A stretch of 64,000 nt of DNA, from the NCBI RefSeq assembly GCF_017874595.1, contig NZ_JAGILA010000009.1, positions 176,808-240,807 of the forward strand, in the 5' to 3' direction. The notes under the pieces are model-generated. The model was not told the DNA's origin, did no database searches, and saw only the letters and a program-made list of their open reading frames with translations. Both the position numbers and the translations under genes were made by a program. Below are positions 17,277 through 25,987 of this stretch, piece after piece; position 1 is the first letter of the stretch, and every line of letters begins with the position of its first letter. The DNA comes from Sinorhizobium kostiense. GTDB lineage: Bacteria; Pseudomonadota; Alphaproteobacteria; Rhizobiales; Rhizobiaceae.

Positions 17277-17411
17277 ATGGGTGCTAACAAAAAAGCCTAC
17301 GACATCTGGGAACGCGGGGGCCGACCTCACCGGAGATCATGAGCGCCACTGGTACCAGGCGAAAAAGCGCTCGAGGATGAAGAGCGGATTTCGCCGGATG
17401 TGGACCGATAA
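17277..17411 (+). pseudogene. broken DUF2934 gene
   Basis: AAGG precedes ATG 17277 and the start MGANKKAYDIWER matches the core of the intact gene at 9116. After the GGGGG run the frame fails; in another frame GDHERHWYQA continues, and after a further one-base shift ALEDEERISPDVDR ends at TAA 17409-17411. The nucleotide match to 9290-9330 (CATGAGCGCCACTGG shared) supports common descent. Two single-base changes separate it from an open gene. Confidence 0.6.
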
Positions 17412-17586
17412 GCATTGGTGATCACTCGGTCGAACCTGGCAATCCCCGCCAGATAACGTTAGTTCCTTTTTCCGGATCAAAATAGGCAGGTTCAAAAGCT
17501 GAAATTAATCCGGCCGATCCAGTCGATGATAGAGCGCGGCGGCTTTCGGCAGCGCACGGCCATGACGATGATCCCAATGCCCTCCA

Positions 17587-18060
17587 TTACTGAGTTGCTC
17601 CTAGATCGCGGCGGCTCATCTCCGCTTGATACTCGCGCTCCCGTTCCGGCCATGTTTCTTTGATGAAGGCGATCACGACGCGGATTTCATCATCAGTCAG
17701 GATTTTCGCGAACCCCGGCATATCGCTTTGGTAGCCACCACCGACAACCGCCGCCGGCCCTTCTTTGGTGATTCGGAAGAGCATTTCGTCCGCATGATGC
17801 CAGGTGTGACCGGATGCATCGTGCGGCGGCGCGGGCATGCGCCCGGAGGGCAGCGGGCTTTTCCAGTCGCGCTGCCCCTCGAGGTTCGGCCCATGACAGG
17901 CGGCGCAATGCTTGGCATAGAGCGTCTTGCCGAGCGCGAGGGTCTCGATCGAGGCATCGCCGTTCGCAATCCGGGCCGCCAGCCATGGCCATGCGCCGAC
18001 GAGTCCCAACCCCGCCGCGGCAATCCCCAGCACTGAAAAGAGAGCCGCCCTCGCCCACAT
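17587..18060 (-). CDS. membrane-anchored c-type cytochrome
   Basis: The 157-residue protein has an N-terminal membrane anchor (residues 5-27) and one haem c site, CAACH at 52-56. The likely distal Met ligand is in SDMPGF, and the C-terminal ILTDDEIRVVIAFIKETWP helix is typical of class I cytochromes. It would carry electrons at the outer face of the inner membrane. Its ATG follows the stop of the ScsC-like gene by a few bases, so it is the last gene of the SCO-DsbA group. It may accept electrons from the neighbouring redox proteins; this is inference. Confidence 0.75.
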   Translation of the reverse strand: MWARAALFSVLGIAAAGLGLVGAWPWLAARIANGDASIETLALGKTLYAKHCAACHGPNLEGQRDWKSPLPSGRMPAPPHDASGHTWHHADEMLFRITKEGPAAVVGGGYQSDMPGFAKILTDDEIRVVIAFIKETWPEREREYQAEMSRRDLGATQ

Positions 18061-18066
18061 CGGTGG

Positions 18067-18885
18067 CTAGCTCCCACGTGCTGATGCGATCAGCCGCTTC
18101 ATGGTCGCCTCGTCGACGAGCCCGCGGACGACCTCCTTTCCCACGACGAAGCTCGGCGTGCCGCCGATGCGCAGGGCCTCCGCAAGGGCGATGTTGCGCT
18201 TGATTGCCGCGTTGATGGCCGGGTCTTGCATGTCTTTCTTCAGGCGCTCGACGTCGATTCCGACGTTGGCGGCAACGTCGAGCCTAGAGGTTTCTGTGAT
18301 CCGGCCCTCGTAGGACATCATCGCCTGATGGTAGGCAAGGTACTTACCCTGTTTGCGGCTCGCCAGCGCGGCGCGGGCGGCGAAGACCGATCCGGGGCCG
18401 AGGATCGGATATTCCTTGAAGACGAGACGCAGCCCCTTGTCGGCGTTTTCGAGCTTGCCGAGCAGCGGTGCCGCCTGTCGGCAGTAGGGGCAGTTGTAGT
18501 CGAAGAATTCGACAAGGATGGCATCGCCTTGGGGATTCATGCCGACCGGCGCGTCCGGGTCGTTGAAGATTTCATCTTGCCGCTCCGAGACCACCTTGGC
18601 CGCTTCGCTGTTGGCCGCCGCCTGCTGGCGCGCTTCCAGTCCTTTCACGGACTCAAGGATCACCTCGGGGTTGGCGAGAATATAGGCATGAAGTTGCCGC
18701 TCGAGATCGTCCGTCTTGCGAAGGGGCGGAAGGACGCCCACGGCAAACAGCAGCGCCAGTCCGGAAAGCGCGACCGACAGGGCCGCCACCGCAACGGCGG
18801 TGAACGCCAAGACCCTAAGGCCTCGCCCCCGTGTTCCAGCGGATTCCTGCTTGGAAGAGGCATTGTCGGGCGTTTCTGTTACCAT
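18067..18885 (-). CDS. DsbA/ScsC-like thioredoxin-fold protein
   Basis: The 272-residue protein has one N-terminal membrane segment (about 25-52), a coiled helical stalk (60-105), then a DsbA-type thioredoxin domain with CPYC at 132-135 and the cis-proline motif GGTPSFVVG. CPYC and the stalk recall ScsC, a disulfide isomerase/reductase that protects bacteria from copper stress. It would act in the periplasm, tethered to the membrane. Its start overlaps the stop of the SCO gene (ATGGTAA), showing coupling. The copper setting supports the ScsC comparison; DsbA-like oxidase is the alternative. Confidence 0.75.
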   Translation of the reverse strand: MVTETPDNASSKQESAGTRGRGLRVLAFTAVAVAALSVALSGLALLFAVGVLPPLRKTDDLERQLHAYILANPEVILESVKGLEARQQAAANSEAAKVVSERQDEIFNDPDAPVGMNPQGDAILVEFFDYNCPYCRQAAPLLGKLENADKGLRLVFKEYPILGPGSVFAARAALASRKQGKYLAYHQAMMSYEGRITETSRLDVAANVGIDVERLKKDMQDPAINAAIKRNIALAEALRIGGTPSFVVGKEVVRGLVDEATMKRLIASARGS

Positions 18886-19586
18886 GGGAGCGATCCTTTC
18901 AGCTTCTCCCAGAAGCCCGGTTCGGGGTGCGGGTGCGGCTTCTGGGTCCGGTTTGTCAGCGCGTTGACGAAGACGACGAGACTGACGGGTTCGAACTTCA
19001 GCCCGTGAAAGCGCGCGCGAAGGCGGCCGTCCTGGTCGATCACGTGGGTGACGATCCCATGCATCTGCATGCCGCCGTCGCCTTCGGTAAACTTGAGCCC
19101 GTAAGCCTCAGCGATCTTGCGGGTCGAATCCTCCGGCTTATCAGGAGCGGACGTCAGGAAAATCCAATTGTGAGGATCGAGCCCGTGCGCCTTGCCATAG
19201 TCGTGAAGGACCGGTCCGGCGTCGTGCCTCGGGTCGGTGGTGATGGTGACGAACTCGACCATCTCCTTCATCGGCGTCTCGTTGATCATCTTCTGGATTT
19301 CGGCGATCCGCTCCGCATGCAGCGGACAGACATCCGGACAGTTGGTGTAGACGAAATTCAAGACGACGACCTTGCCGCGCAGGGCCTCAAGTCCGATGAC
19401 GCGGCCGTCGGCATCCTGCAGCGTGAAGCCATGCGCTTCGCTGTCCACAGGCTGGAAGTACCGCTCCTTGTCGCGAAGTTCCTGGTCGACCTCCTCGAGC
19501 GAGTGCGCCGCGGCGGGCGTGAGCAAGACGAAAAACGCGGCGACCGCGAGCAGTGCCAGTCGCACCATACGCACTGGATACATCAT
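18879..19586 (-). CDS. SCO1/SenC-type copper chaperone
   Basis: ATG 19586 has AGGGGAG upstream and overlaps the TlpA stop (ATGATG), so longer frames are rejected. The 235-residue protein has a signal peptide or anchor (7-27), a thioredoxin fold with the SCO copper motif NCPDVCP (C83, C87) and the conserved His in MHGIVTH (176 or 181). SCO proteins deliver copper to cytochrome oxidase or act as thiol reductases. Here no oxidase gene is near, so a role in copper stress or periplasmic thiol chemistry is likely. The family is clear, the exact role is not. Confidence 0.85.
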   Translation of the reverse strand: MMYPVRMVRLALLAVAAFFVLLTPAAAHSLEEVDQELRDKERYFQPVDSEAHGFTLQDADGRVIGLEALRGKVVVLNFVYTNCPDVCPLHAERIAEIQKMINETPMKEMVEFVTITTDPRHDAGPVLHDYGKAHGLDPHNWIFLTSAPDKPEDSTRKIAEAYGLKFTEGDGGMQMHGIVTHVIDQDGRLRARFHGLKFEPVSLVVFVNALTNRTQKPHPHPEPGFWEKLKGSLPW

Positions 19587-20233
19587 CGCGAACTCCCCTT
19601 GTTCATGGAGGCGGCGACGCCTTCCGCTTTCCCTTCCACGATCGACATAAGGAACGCTATCATGTCCGGTGCTTCCCATTTGGCCGGGCCCATCAGGCGG
19701 CCGAGCTCCCGTCCTTCCTCGTCGATCAGGAGTGTCGTGGGCAATCCGACAGCCGCAAGGGCGGAAAGCGCCTGACCCGAAACGTCGACGTGCACGGCGA
19801 GACGCCGCACCCCTATCTCCGAGAAGAACGCCTTCACCGCCGCTGCTCCCTGGCGGTCGACCGAGAGGGTGACGACCTGGAACCTGTCTCCGCCTAGCGC
19901 CGCCTGCAGTCGATCGAGGGTCGGCATCTCCTTGCGGCACGGCAGACACCAGGTCGCCCAGACGTTGAGCAGAACGACCTTGCCGCGGAAGTCGGCAAGT
20001 GTGTGCAGCTGTCCGTCGCCATCCGTGAACCTGAGGTCCGGGATCGGCTTGGGCGTGTCGTTCAGCACCAAGCCTTTCGGCGCGCTCTCAGGTGCTGGTT
20101 GGGAGGGTGGTCCCTGGAACGCGATAACGCCCGCAAGCCCGGCGAGACCTACAGCGCCCAGCAGCAGAAGCGACCGACGGCGCGTGAGAGACGGCGCAGA
20201 GGTCCTAGCGGTGTCGGTGTCCATCTTGTTCAT
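19583..20233 (-). CDS. TlpA/ResA-type thiol-disulfide protein
   Basis: The 216-residue protein has an N-terminal twin-arginine-like or anchor segment (TRRRSLLLLGAVGLAGLAGV), then a thioredoxin domain with WCLPC (C96, C99) and the cis-proline GLPTTLLID. Family members reduce periplasmic thiols for cytochrome maturation or copper loading. ATG 20233 overlaps the DUF411 stop (ATGA) and the gene's own stop overlaps the SCO start, so three genes are translationally coupled. It is a likely reductant for SCO or DUF411 in the same operon; this is inferred from order. Confidence 0.8.
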   Translation of the reverse strand: MNKMDTDTARTSAPSLTRRRSLLLLGAVGLAGLAGVIAFQGPPSQPAPESAPKGLVLNDTPKPIPDLRFTDGDGQLHTLADFRGKVVLLNVWATWCLPCRKEMPTLDRLQAALGGDRFQVVTLSVDRQGAAAVKAFFSEIGVRRLAVHVDVSGQALSALAAVGLPTTLLIDEEGRELGRLMGPAKWEAPDMIAFLMSIVEGKAEGVAASMNKGSSR

Positions 20234-20670
20234 TCCGTCGCGTAGACCTCCGGTACCTTGCCGTCCTTCGGCACGGTGTAGATCACGAACGGTTCGGTCT
20301 TTGTGCCGGCCATGCCCGGCGAGCCCATCGGCATTCCCGGCAGGGTGATGCCGGCGATCGGGGGCTTCTCCTTGAGAAGCTTGCGGACGACGTTCACGGG
20401 GACGTGCCCGTCGACCACGTAGCCGTCGATGAACATCGTGTGGCAGCCCTGCATGTTTTCCGGCACGCCCGCCTTGCGACTGATCTCGAGAAGGTCGTTG
20501 GTCGGCTTCACGTCGACATTGAAGCCGTTGTCGCGCAGATAAGCGGCATAGCCCTCGCAGCAGCCGCATTGCGGGTTCTTGTAAAGCGTCGCCTGCAGCG
20601 GATCGGCAAGCGCCGGCGTGGCGAAGGCGATGAGAGCGGCGAGACTGGTGAAACGGATTGAAGGGTTCAT
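20230..20670 (-). CDS. DUF411 metal-associated periplasmic protein
   Basis: The 146-residue protein has a signal peptide (1-22, ending ALAD) and the DUF411 pattern: CGCC at 35-38, QGCHT (C76, H77), then IDGYVVDGHVPVN and LPGMPMGSPGMAG. The family occurs with copper and silver resistance genes and is thought to bind metal through the two cysteine sites. AAGGAG precedes ATG 20670. It is the first gene of the coupled DUF411-TlpA-SCO-ScsC-cytochrome group, 29 bp after the multicopper oxidase. The product probably resides in the periplasm. Confidence 0.85.
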   Translation of the reverse strand: MNPSIRFTSLAALIAFATPALADPLQATLYKNPQCGCCEGYAAYLRDNGFNVDVKPTNDLLEISRKAGVPENMQGCHTMFIDGYVVDGHVPVNVVRKLLKEKPPIAGITLPGMPMGSPGMAGTKTEPFVIYTVPKDGKVPEVYATE

Positions 20671-20699
20671 TTCAGTTCTCCTTGGGCGGTTCTGCTTGT

Positions 20700-22127
20700 T
20701 CAGGCGACGCGCAGCACGGTCATCATCCCTGACATCTGGTGGTCCATGACATGGCAGTGCAGCATCCAGTCGCCGGGATTGTCGGCGACGAAGGCGGCTT
20801 CGACGACGTCCTTCGGAGCCATCAGCACCGTGTCCTGCCACTGGCGGTGCGGCACGGCCCTGCCGTTGCGGCTCAGCACCTTCAGGCTGTGCCCGTGGAT
20901 ATGCATCGGGTGCCACCAGGCGGTCTCGTTGCGTAGTTCCAGCACGACGCTGCGGCCCCGCTCAAAAACGAGGGCCGGTTCCATGCCAGCATGGCCGTCG
21001 CCGTTCATCGACTGGCCGTTGATTGCCCAGACCGCGCCGTGGCCCATGCCCATCATTCCACCGCCGCCGCCCATCATGCCGCCGCCCATCATGCCGCCCT
21101 GCAGCGTCAGCGTGTGGCGCTCGGACGACGCGAGGTCGGGCTCCGGCAAGGGGTTGCGGGGCAGTGCAACGGGCGCGTCGACAGAGTGATCGCGGATGGG
21201 CCGCCGCGCGTCATAGGCAAGCTGCGTAAGCCGGTAGGACAGCCCGTCATAGAAATCGTCGATGACGTCGTAGCGCCGCCCTGGCTCGCCCCCAAGATCG
21301 AGCGCGAGATCGACGCGCATGGCAGGGCCGAGAAGGATTCGGCCGTTCTCCGGCTCGTGCGGATCGCAGGGCTGACCGTCGAGGGCGACGATCGTCGGTC
21401 GATGCCCCTCGAAACGCAAGGCCATGATGCGTGCGAGAGATGCGTTGACGATGCGTAGACGGACGCGCTCGCCCGCCAGGAAGGACTCCGCTTCGGAGAC
21501 CCGGCCGTTGACCGTTACGGTGTTGCCGACACGGCCGGACATCGCCGCCTCCATCCGGTTGCCGAAGCGGGGTGCGATTCCGCCCCCGTCGTTCAATCGC
21601 CAGTCGGAAATCACCCAGACAAGGTCACGGTCGACGGCGACGGGCTCGCTCTCCTCCACGATCATGGCTCCGGCGAGACCGCGGCCGAGCTGCTCGAGGC
21701 TGTTCGCGTGCGGGTGGTACCAGAAGGTTCCGGCGTCCGGAGGCGTGAATTCGTAGACGAAGCTCTTCCCCGGCTCGATCGGCGGCTGCGTCAGTCCAGG
21801 CACCCCGTCCATGGCATTGGGCAGCCGGATGCCGTGCCAGTGGACCGTCGTTTCCTGGTCGAGGCGGTTTTCGACGACGAGGCGAGCGCGCTCGCCCTGG
21901 CGAAGGCGCACGACCGAGCCTGGAACCGTTCCGTTGTAGGTCCAGACATCCGTTTCCGGCCGATCCGGCCTGGCAAATCGTGCGCGGGCGGGCGCGGCGA
22001 CGATGCGGTAGCCGTCGGACGAAGCGGACCGCGCCGGGAACGGTGCCAACGCACTCGCCAGCAGAAGGCCCGCGCCGGCCTGGAGCAGAGCCCGGCGAGA
22101 CACGAGACAATGGGATTGGCTATTCAC
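20700..22127 (-). CDS. multicopper oxidase, CopA/CueO type
   Basis: GTG 22127 lies seven bases after AAGG and is preferred over a TTG at 22142. The 475-residue protein carries a twin-arginine signal (SRRALLQAGAGLLLASAL) and all four copper motifs: HWHG, WYHPHAN, HPMHIHGH and HCHVMDHQM. A methionine-glycine stretch (GGMMGGGMMGGGGGMMGMGH) near residues 340-365 resembles the Met-rich copper(I) segment of CueO and CopA. It would oxidise Cu(I) to Cu(II) in the periplasm. The pairing with CusAB upstream on the same strand supports copper detoxification. Confidence 0.88.
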   Translation of the reverse strand: MNSQSHCLVSRRALLQAGAGLLLASALAPFPARSASSDGYRIVAAPARARFARPDRPETDVWTYNGTVPGSVVRLRQGERARLVVENRLDQETTVHWHGIRLPNAMDGVPGLTQPPIEPGKSFVYEFTPPDAGTFWYHPHANSLEQLGRGLAGAMIVEESEPVAVDRDLVWVISDWRLNDGGGIAPRFGNRMEAAMSGRVGNTVTVNGRVSEAESFLAGERVRLRIVNASLARIMALRFEGHRPTIVALDGQPCDPHEPENGRILLGPAMRVDLALDLGGEPGRRYDVIDDFYDGLSYRLTQLAYDARRPIRDHSVDAPVALPRNPLPEPDLASSERHTLTLQGGMMGGGMMGGGGGMMGMGHGAVWAINGQSMNGDGHAGMEPALVFERGRSVVLELRNETAWWHPMHIHGHSLKVLSRNGRAVPHRQWQDTVLMAPKDVVEAAFVADNPGDWMLHCHVMDHQMSGMMTVLRVA

Positions 22128-22226
22128 ATTCGATCCTTCCAATCATCGTCGATGACGGAACGCATGGGCCTCTATGCGCACGCGTTCGCTTGACCGGCAC
22201 TGTCGCTTGGAGGCGACCGCCGGAAA

Positions 22227-22586
22227 TCAGCCGATGTCGGAGGTTCGTGGTGGATCGGGGTCGGGCTGCAACGCCCTGCCAACGAGGAGGGGTTCGCGGA
22301 TCGCCTCGGAAGCCGGATCATCAACAGGCGGAACGAACGCGACCGTTGGAAGCGGTGAGACCATGGGTGCGGCGCAGATACTGCCGCAGCCCATCGCCTT
22401 CATGGCGCTATCGCTGGGCTGGTCGGGGCAACCCTGGCAGTCTCGTTGGGCCGACATTGCCATGTCGGACATCGTCGCCATCATCGCGGCCATCCCGCTC
22501 GCCTGGGCGACCGAAATGCCCATTCCCGCGGCAAGGAAGACCGCGAGAAGCAAGTGGGCTAGCTTTCGGACAGACCAGCGTTTCAT
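22227..22586 (-). CDS. exported Met/Cys-rich small protein
   Basis: From ATG 22586 the 119-residue product has a signal peptide (LLLAVFLAAGMGISVAQA), then a Met-rich patch (GMAAMMATMSDMAMS) and CQGCPDQPSDSAMKAMGCGS with CAAPM. This is typical of copper-island exported proteins; it resembles the gene at 27919 in its GCP...C...C order. The start is uncertain because no ribosome site is obvious. It lies between the multicopper oxidase and the 39-residue protein in the same direction. A metal-binding role is inferred from composition. Confidence 0.55.
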   Translation of the reverse strand: MKRWSVRKLAHLLLAVFLAAGMGISVAQASGMAAMMATMSDMAMSAQRDCQGCPDQPSDSAMKAMGCGSICAAPMVSPLPTVAFVPPVDDPASEAIREPLLVGRALQPDPDPPRTSDIG

Positions 22587-22687
22587 AGTGGAGAGAATCG
22601 CGCCGAACCTCCGGAAATACAAGCCATGATGCGCCCCAGAGGAGACCCGGCGCGTCAACATTGCGTGACGCGACGCGAGCGGACGTC

Positions 22688-22807
22688 TCAGCGGAAGAAC
22701 ACGTATTTGATCAGGGCCGCAATCACGAGCACGATCATGAGAAACGCGACGATGCCGATGCCACCCATGCCCCACATCATGCCGCCGCCCATCAAATCGT
22801 CCATCAT
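22688..22807 (-). CDS. 39-residue Met-rich single-pass membrane peptide
   Basis: GGGAGG precedes ATG 22807 by five bases. The peptide is MMDDLMGGGMMWGMGGIGIV followed by a hydrophobic helix (AFLMIVLVIAALIKYVFF) and ends with R. It has seven Met in the first 14 residues, then a single membrane span. It sits 12 bp downstream of cusA and looks co-transcribed. Similar tiny proteins accompany copper/silver efflux genes; a role in modulating the pump or offering Met ligands is inference. Confidence 0.65.
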   Translation of the reverse strand: MMDDLMGGGMMWGMGGIGIVAFLMIVLVIAALIKYVFFR

Positions 22808-22819
22808 GGCATCCTCCCT

Positions 22820-25800
22820 TCATTCGGCCGCCTTCATGAGCCGCTCCTCTGCGGCCTCGACCGCTGGTCGGTCGTCGGCCGCCAGCCGCCAGCCCTTCAC
22901 CAGTCCGTAGATCGCCGGGATCACGGCGAGCGTCAGCAACGTCGACGAGATCATGCCGCCGATCATCGGCACGGCGATGCGCTGCATGATCTCCGATCCG
23001 GTTCCGGTGCTCCAGAGGATCGGCACCAGCCCGGCGATGATCGCCACGACGGTCATCATCTTCGGCCGCACCCGTTCGACCGCACCGACCATGATCGCCC
23101 TGTGGAGGTCGTCCCGCGTGAACGCTCGCTTCGCCGCCGCACATGCCGCCCGGCGCTCCCGCAGCGCCTGGTCGAGATAGATCAGCATGATCACGCCCGT
23201 CTCGGCCGCCACGCCCGCGAGCGCGATGAAGCCTACGGCCACGGCCACCGAGGCGTTGAACCCAAGCCACCACATCAGCCAGATGCCGCCGACAAGCGCG
23301 AAGGGCAGCGACAGCATGACGATCAACGTTTCGGTCAGCGCCTTGAAGTTCAGGTAGAGCAGCAGGAAGATCAGAGCGAGCGTCAGCGGCACGACGATCG
23401 CCAGGCGCGCCTTGGCCCGTTCGAGATACTCGTATTGGCCGCTCCAGCCGACCGAGTAGCCGGCCGGCATGGCCACGCTCTTGGCGACCGCGTCCTTCGC
23501 TTCCGCGACGTAGCCGCCGAGATCGCGATTGGCGATGTCGACGAAGACGTAGACGGCAAGCTGGCCGTTCTCGGTGCGTATCGTCGTGGCACCACGCGTC
23601 AGCTTCACGTCGGCGACCGCGCCGAGCGGGACCGTACCGCCGCCTGGGAGCGCGACCTCGACGTCGCGGGCGATCGATTGCGGATCGCTCCTGAAGGCGC
23701 GCGGATAGCGGACGGCGACACCGTAGCGCTCGCGGCCCTCGACCGTCGATGTGATCACCTCGGACCCGAGCGCCGTGCCGATCACGTCCTGGACGTCGTC
23801 GATGCTCAAACCATAGCGCCCGAGCGCCAAGCGGTCGGGAACGATGTCGAGATAGTAGCCACCGATGACGCGCTCGGCATAGGCGCTCGACGTGCCGGGG
23901 ATCGTCTTCAGCGCCGTCTCGATGTCGCGCGCGATCCGCTCCATTTCCTTGAGGTCGGTCCCGTAGACCTTGACGCCGACGGGCGTGCGGATGCCCGTCG
24001 ACTGCATGTCGATGCGGGCGCGGATCGGCATGGTCCAGGCGTTGGAAACGCCGGGGAACTGCAGCGCCGCGTCCATCTCCCGCTTTAGGCTGTCGATCGT
24101 CACGCCCGGCCGCCATTCGGACTTCGGCTTCAGGGTGATGATCGTCTCGAACATCTCCGTCGGCGCGGGGTCGGTGGCGGTCAGCGCCCTGCCCGCCTTG
24201 CCGAAAACAGTCTCGACCTCCGGGAAGGATTTGATGATCCGGTCCTGGGTCTGCATCAGCTCGGCCGCCTTGGTCACCGACAGGCCTGGCAAGGTCGTCG
24301 GCATGTACATCAGCGTGCCTTCGTTGAGGCTCGGCATGAACTCGCTGCCGATCTGCCGCGCTGGCCACACCGTCGCGGCGAGAGCCGCCACCGCCAGAAG
24401 GATGGTGATCGTCTTCGCCCGTAGCACCCCGGCAATGACCGGGCGGTAGAGCCAGATCAGGAAGCGGTTGAGCGGGTTTCTGTGTTCCGGCACGATCCGG
24501 CCACGCACGAACACGACCATCAACGCCGGAACGAGCGTCACCGACAGAAGCGCGGCGGCTGCCATGGCGAAGCTCTTGGTGAAGGCGAGCGGACCGAACA
24601 GCCGCCCCTCCTGCGACTCCAGCGTGAAGATCGGCAGGAACGAGACGGTGATGATCAGCAGGCTGAAGAACAGCGCCGGGCCGACCTCGCTTGCCGCCCT
24701 GATCAGGATCTCGGTGCGAGGCTTGTCGGGCGGCGCGCGCTCCAGATGCTTGTGGGCGTTCTCTATCATGACGATCGCGGCGTCGATCATCGCGCCGATG
24801 GCGATGGCGATGCCGCCGAGGCTCATGATGTTGGCACCGATGCCGAGCGCGCGCATCGCGATGAAGGAGATCAGGATGCCGATCGGCAGCATGATGATGG
24901 CGACAAGCGCACTGCGGACATGCAGGAGGAAAGCGATCGTCACCAGGGCGACGATTAACGATTCCTCGACCAGCGTTCCCTTGAGCGTCTCGATCGCCGC
25001 CTTGATTAGCTCGGAGCGGTCGTAGACAGGAACGATCTCGGTGCCGCCTGGCAGGCTGTCCTTGATCGCCACCAGGCTCTTCTTGGCGCTGTCGATGACG
25101 TTCAGGGCGTTTTCGCCGACCCGCTGCAGAACGATGCCGCTTGCGACCTCGCCTTCGCCGTTGAGCTCGGTGATGCCGCGGCGCTCGTCGGGAACGGTCT
25201 CCACCCGTGCAACGTCGCCGAGCCGCAGCGGGGCTCCGCCTTCGGTCATCAGCACGATGTTCTCGATGTCCTTGATGCCTTGCAGATAGCCTTTGCCCCG
25301 GACCATGAACTCGAATTCGGAAATCTCGACCGTTCGCCCGCCGACATCGCGGTTGCTGGCGCGGACCGCATCGGCGACCTGGTTCAGGGTGACGTTTTGG
25401 GCCCGGAGCCGGGCCGGATCGACGACGATGGAGTACTGCTTGACGAAGCCGCCGACGCTCGCGACCTCGGCGACGCCCTCGGACTTGGAGGCGGCGAAGC
25501 GGACGACCCAGTCCTGCAGCGAGCGCAGTTCGGCGAGCGACAATTCCTTGGCGACGAGGGCGTACTGGTAGACCCAGCCGACCCCCGTCGCATCCGGACC
25601 GAGACTCGGCGACACGCCTTCGGGCAACCTGCTGGAGGCGGCGTTCAGGTATTCGAGCACACGGCTGCGCGCCCAATAGGGATCGGTCCCGTCCTCGAAG
25701 ATGACGTAGACGAAGGAGACGCCGAAGAACGAGAAGCCGCGCACGACCTTCGACCGCGGTACCGTCAGCATGGACGTCGTCAGCGGATAGGTGACCTGAT

Positions 25801-25987
25801 CCTCGACCACCTGCGGTGCCTGGCCGGGATAGTCGGTGAATACGATGACCTGCACATCCGAGAGGTCCGGGATGGCGTCGAGCGGAAGAGATCGCAGCGA
25901 GTAGACGCCCGCAGCGATCGAGAGCGCGGCTCCGACGATGATCAGTATAAGGTTGCGGGCAGACCAGGCGATGACGTTCGAGATCAT
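22820..25987 (-). CDS. cusA: heavy-metal RND efflux pump, CusA type
   Basis: The 1055-residue protein begins ISNVIAWSARNLILIIVGAA, a first membrane helix, followed by the RND layout of 12 spans with two large periplasmic loops. The heavy-metal signature MSLGGIAIAIGAMIDAAIVM (helix 4 region) and EFMPSLNEGTLMYMPTTLPG (Met pair in the pore) place it in the copper/silver subgroup. It would use proton flow to expel Cu(I)/Ag(I) from the periplasm. ATG 25987 overlaps the cusB stop (ATGA). No outer-membrane partner gene lies in the window. Confidence 0.9.
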   Translation of the reverse strand: MISNVIAWSARNLILIIVGAALSIAAGVYSLRSLPLDAIPDLSDVQVIVFTDYPGQAPQVVEDQVTYPLTTSMLTVPRSKVVRGFSFFGVSFVYVIFEDGTDPYWARSRVLEYLNAASSRLPEGVSPSLGPDATGVGWVYQYALVAKELSLAELRSLQDWVVRFAASKSEGVAEVASVGGFVKQYSIVVDPARLRAQNVTLNQVADAVRASNRDVGGRTVEISEFEFMVRGKGYLQGIKDIENIVLMTEGGAPLRLGDVARVETVPDERRGITELNGEGEVASGIVLQRVGENALNVIDSAKKSLVAIKDSLPGGTEIVPVYDRSELIKAAIETLKGTLVEESLIVALVTIAFLLHVRSALVAIIMLPIGILISFIAMRALGIGANIMSLGGIAIAIGAMIDAAIVMIENAHKHLERAPPDKPRTEILIRAASEVGPALFFSLLIITVSFLPIFTLESQEGRLFGPLAFTKSFAMAAAALLSVTLVPALMVVFVRGRIVPEHRNPLNRFLIWLYRPVIAGVLRAKTITILLAVAALAATVWPARQIGSEFMPSLNEGTLMYMPTTLPGLSVTKAAELMQTQDRIIKSFPEVETVFGKAGRALTATDPAPTEMFETIITLKPKSEWRPGVTIDSLKREMDAALQFPGVSNAWTMPIRARIDMQSTGIRTPVGVKVYGTDLKEMERIARDIETALKTIPGTSSAYAERVIGGYYLDIVPDRLALGRYGLSIDDVQDVIGTALGSEVITSTVEGRERYGVAVRYPRAFRSDPQSIARDVEVALPGGGTVPLGAVADVKLTRGATTIRTENGQLAVYVFVDIANRDLGGYVAEAKDAVAKSVAMPAGYSVGWSGQYEYLERAKARLAIVVPLTLALIFLLLYLNFKALTETLIVMLSLPFALVGGIWLMWWLGFNASVAVAVGFIALAGVAAETGVIMLIYLDQALRERRAACAAAKRAFTRDDLHRAIMVGAVERVRPKMMTVVAIIAGLVPILWSTGTGSEIMQRIAVPMIGGMISSTLLTLAVIPAIYGLVKGWRLAADDRPAVEAAEERLMKAAE

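Noticed and set aside
18879..19949. SCO gene extended to 356 codons
   Set aside because: The extra N-terminal part is a frame shadow of the TlpA gene; ATG 19586 has its own ribosome site and gives a signal peptide.
22661..24088. 475-codon plus-strand open frame across cusA
   Set aside because: It is antisense to cusA, very rich in His, Arg and Asp with repeated dipeptides, and has no ribosome site; typical of open antisense frames in GC-rich genes.
22227..25676. 1149-codon minus-strand frame
   Set aside because: Only the last 119 codons (from 22586) are protein-like; the rest is a shadow of cusA in a second frame, rich in Arg and His.
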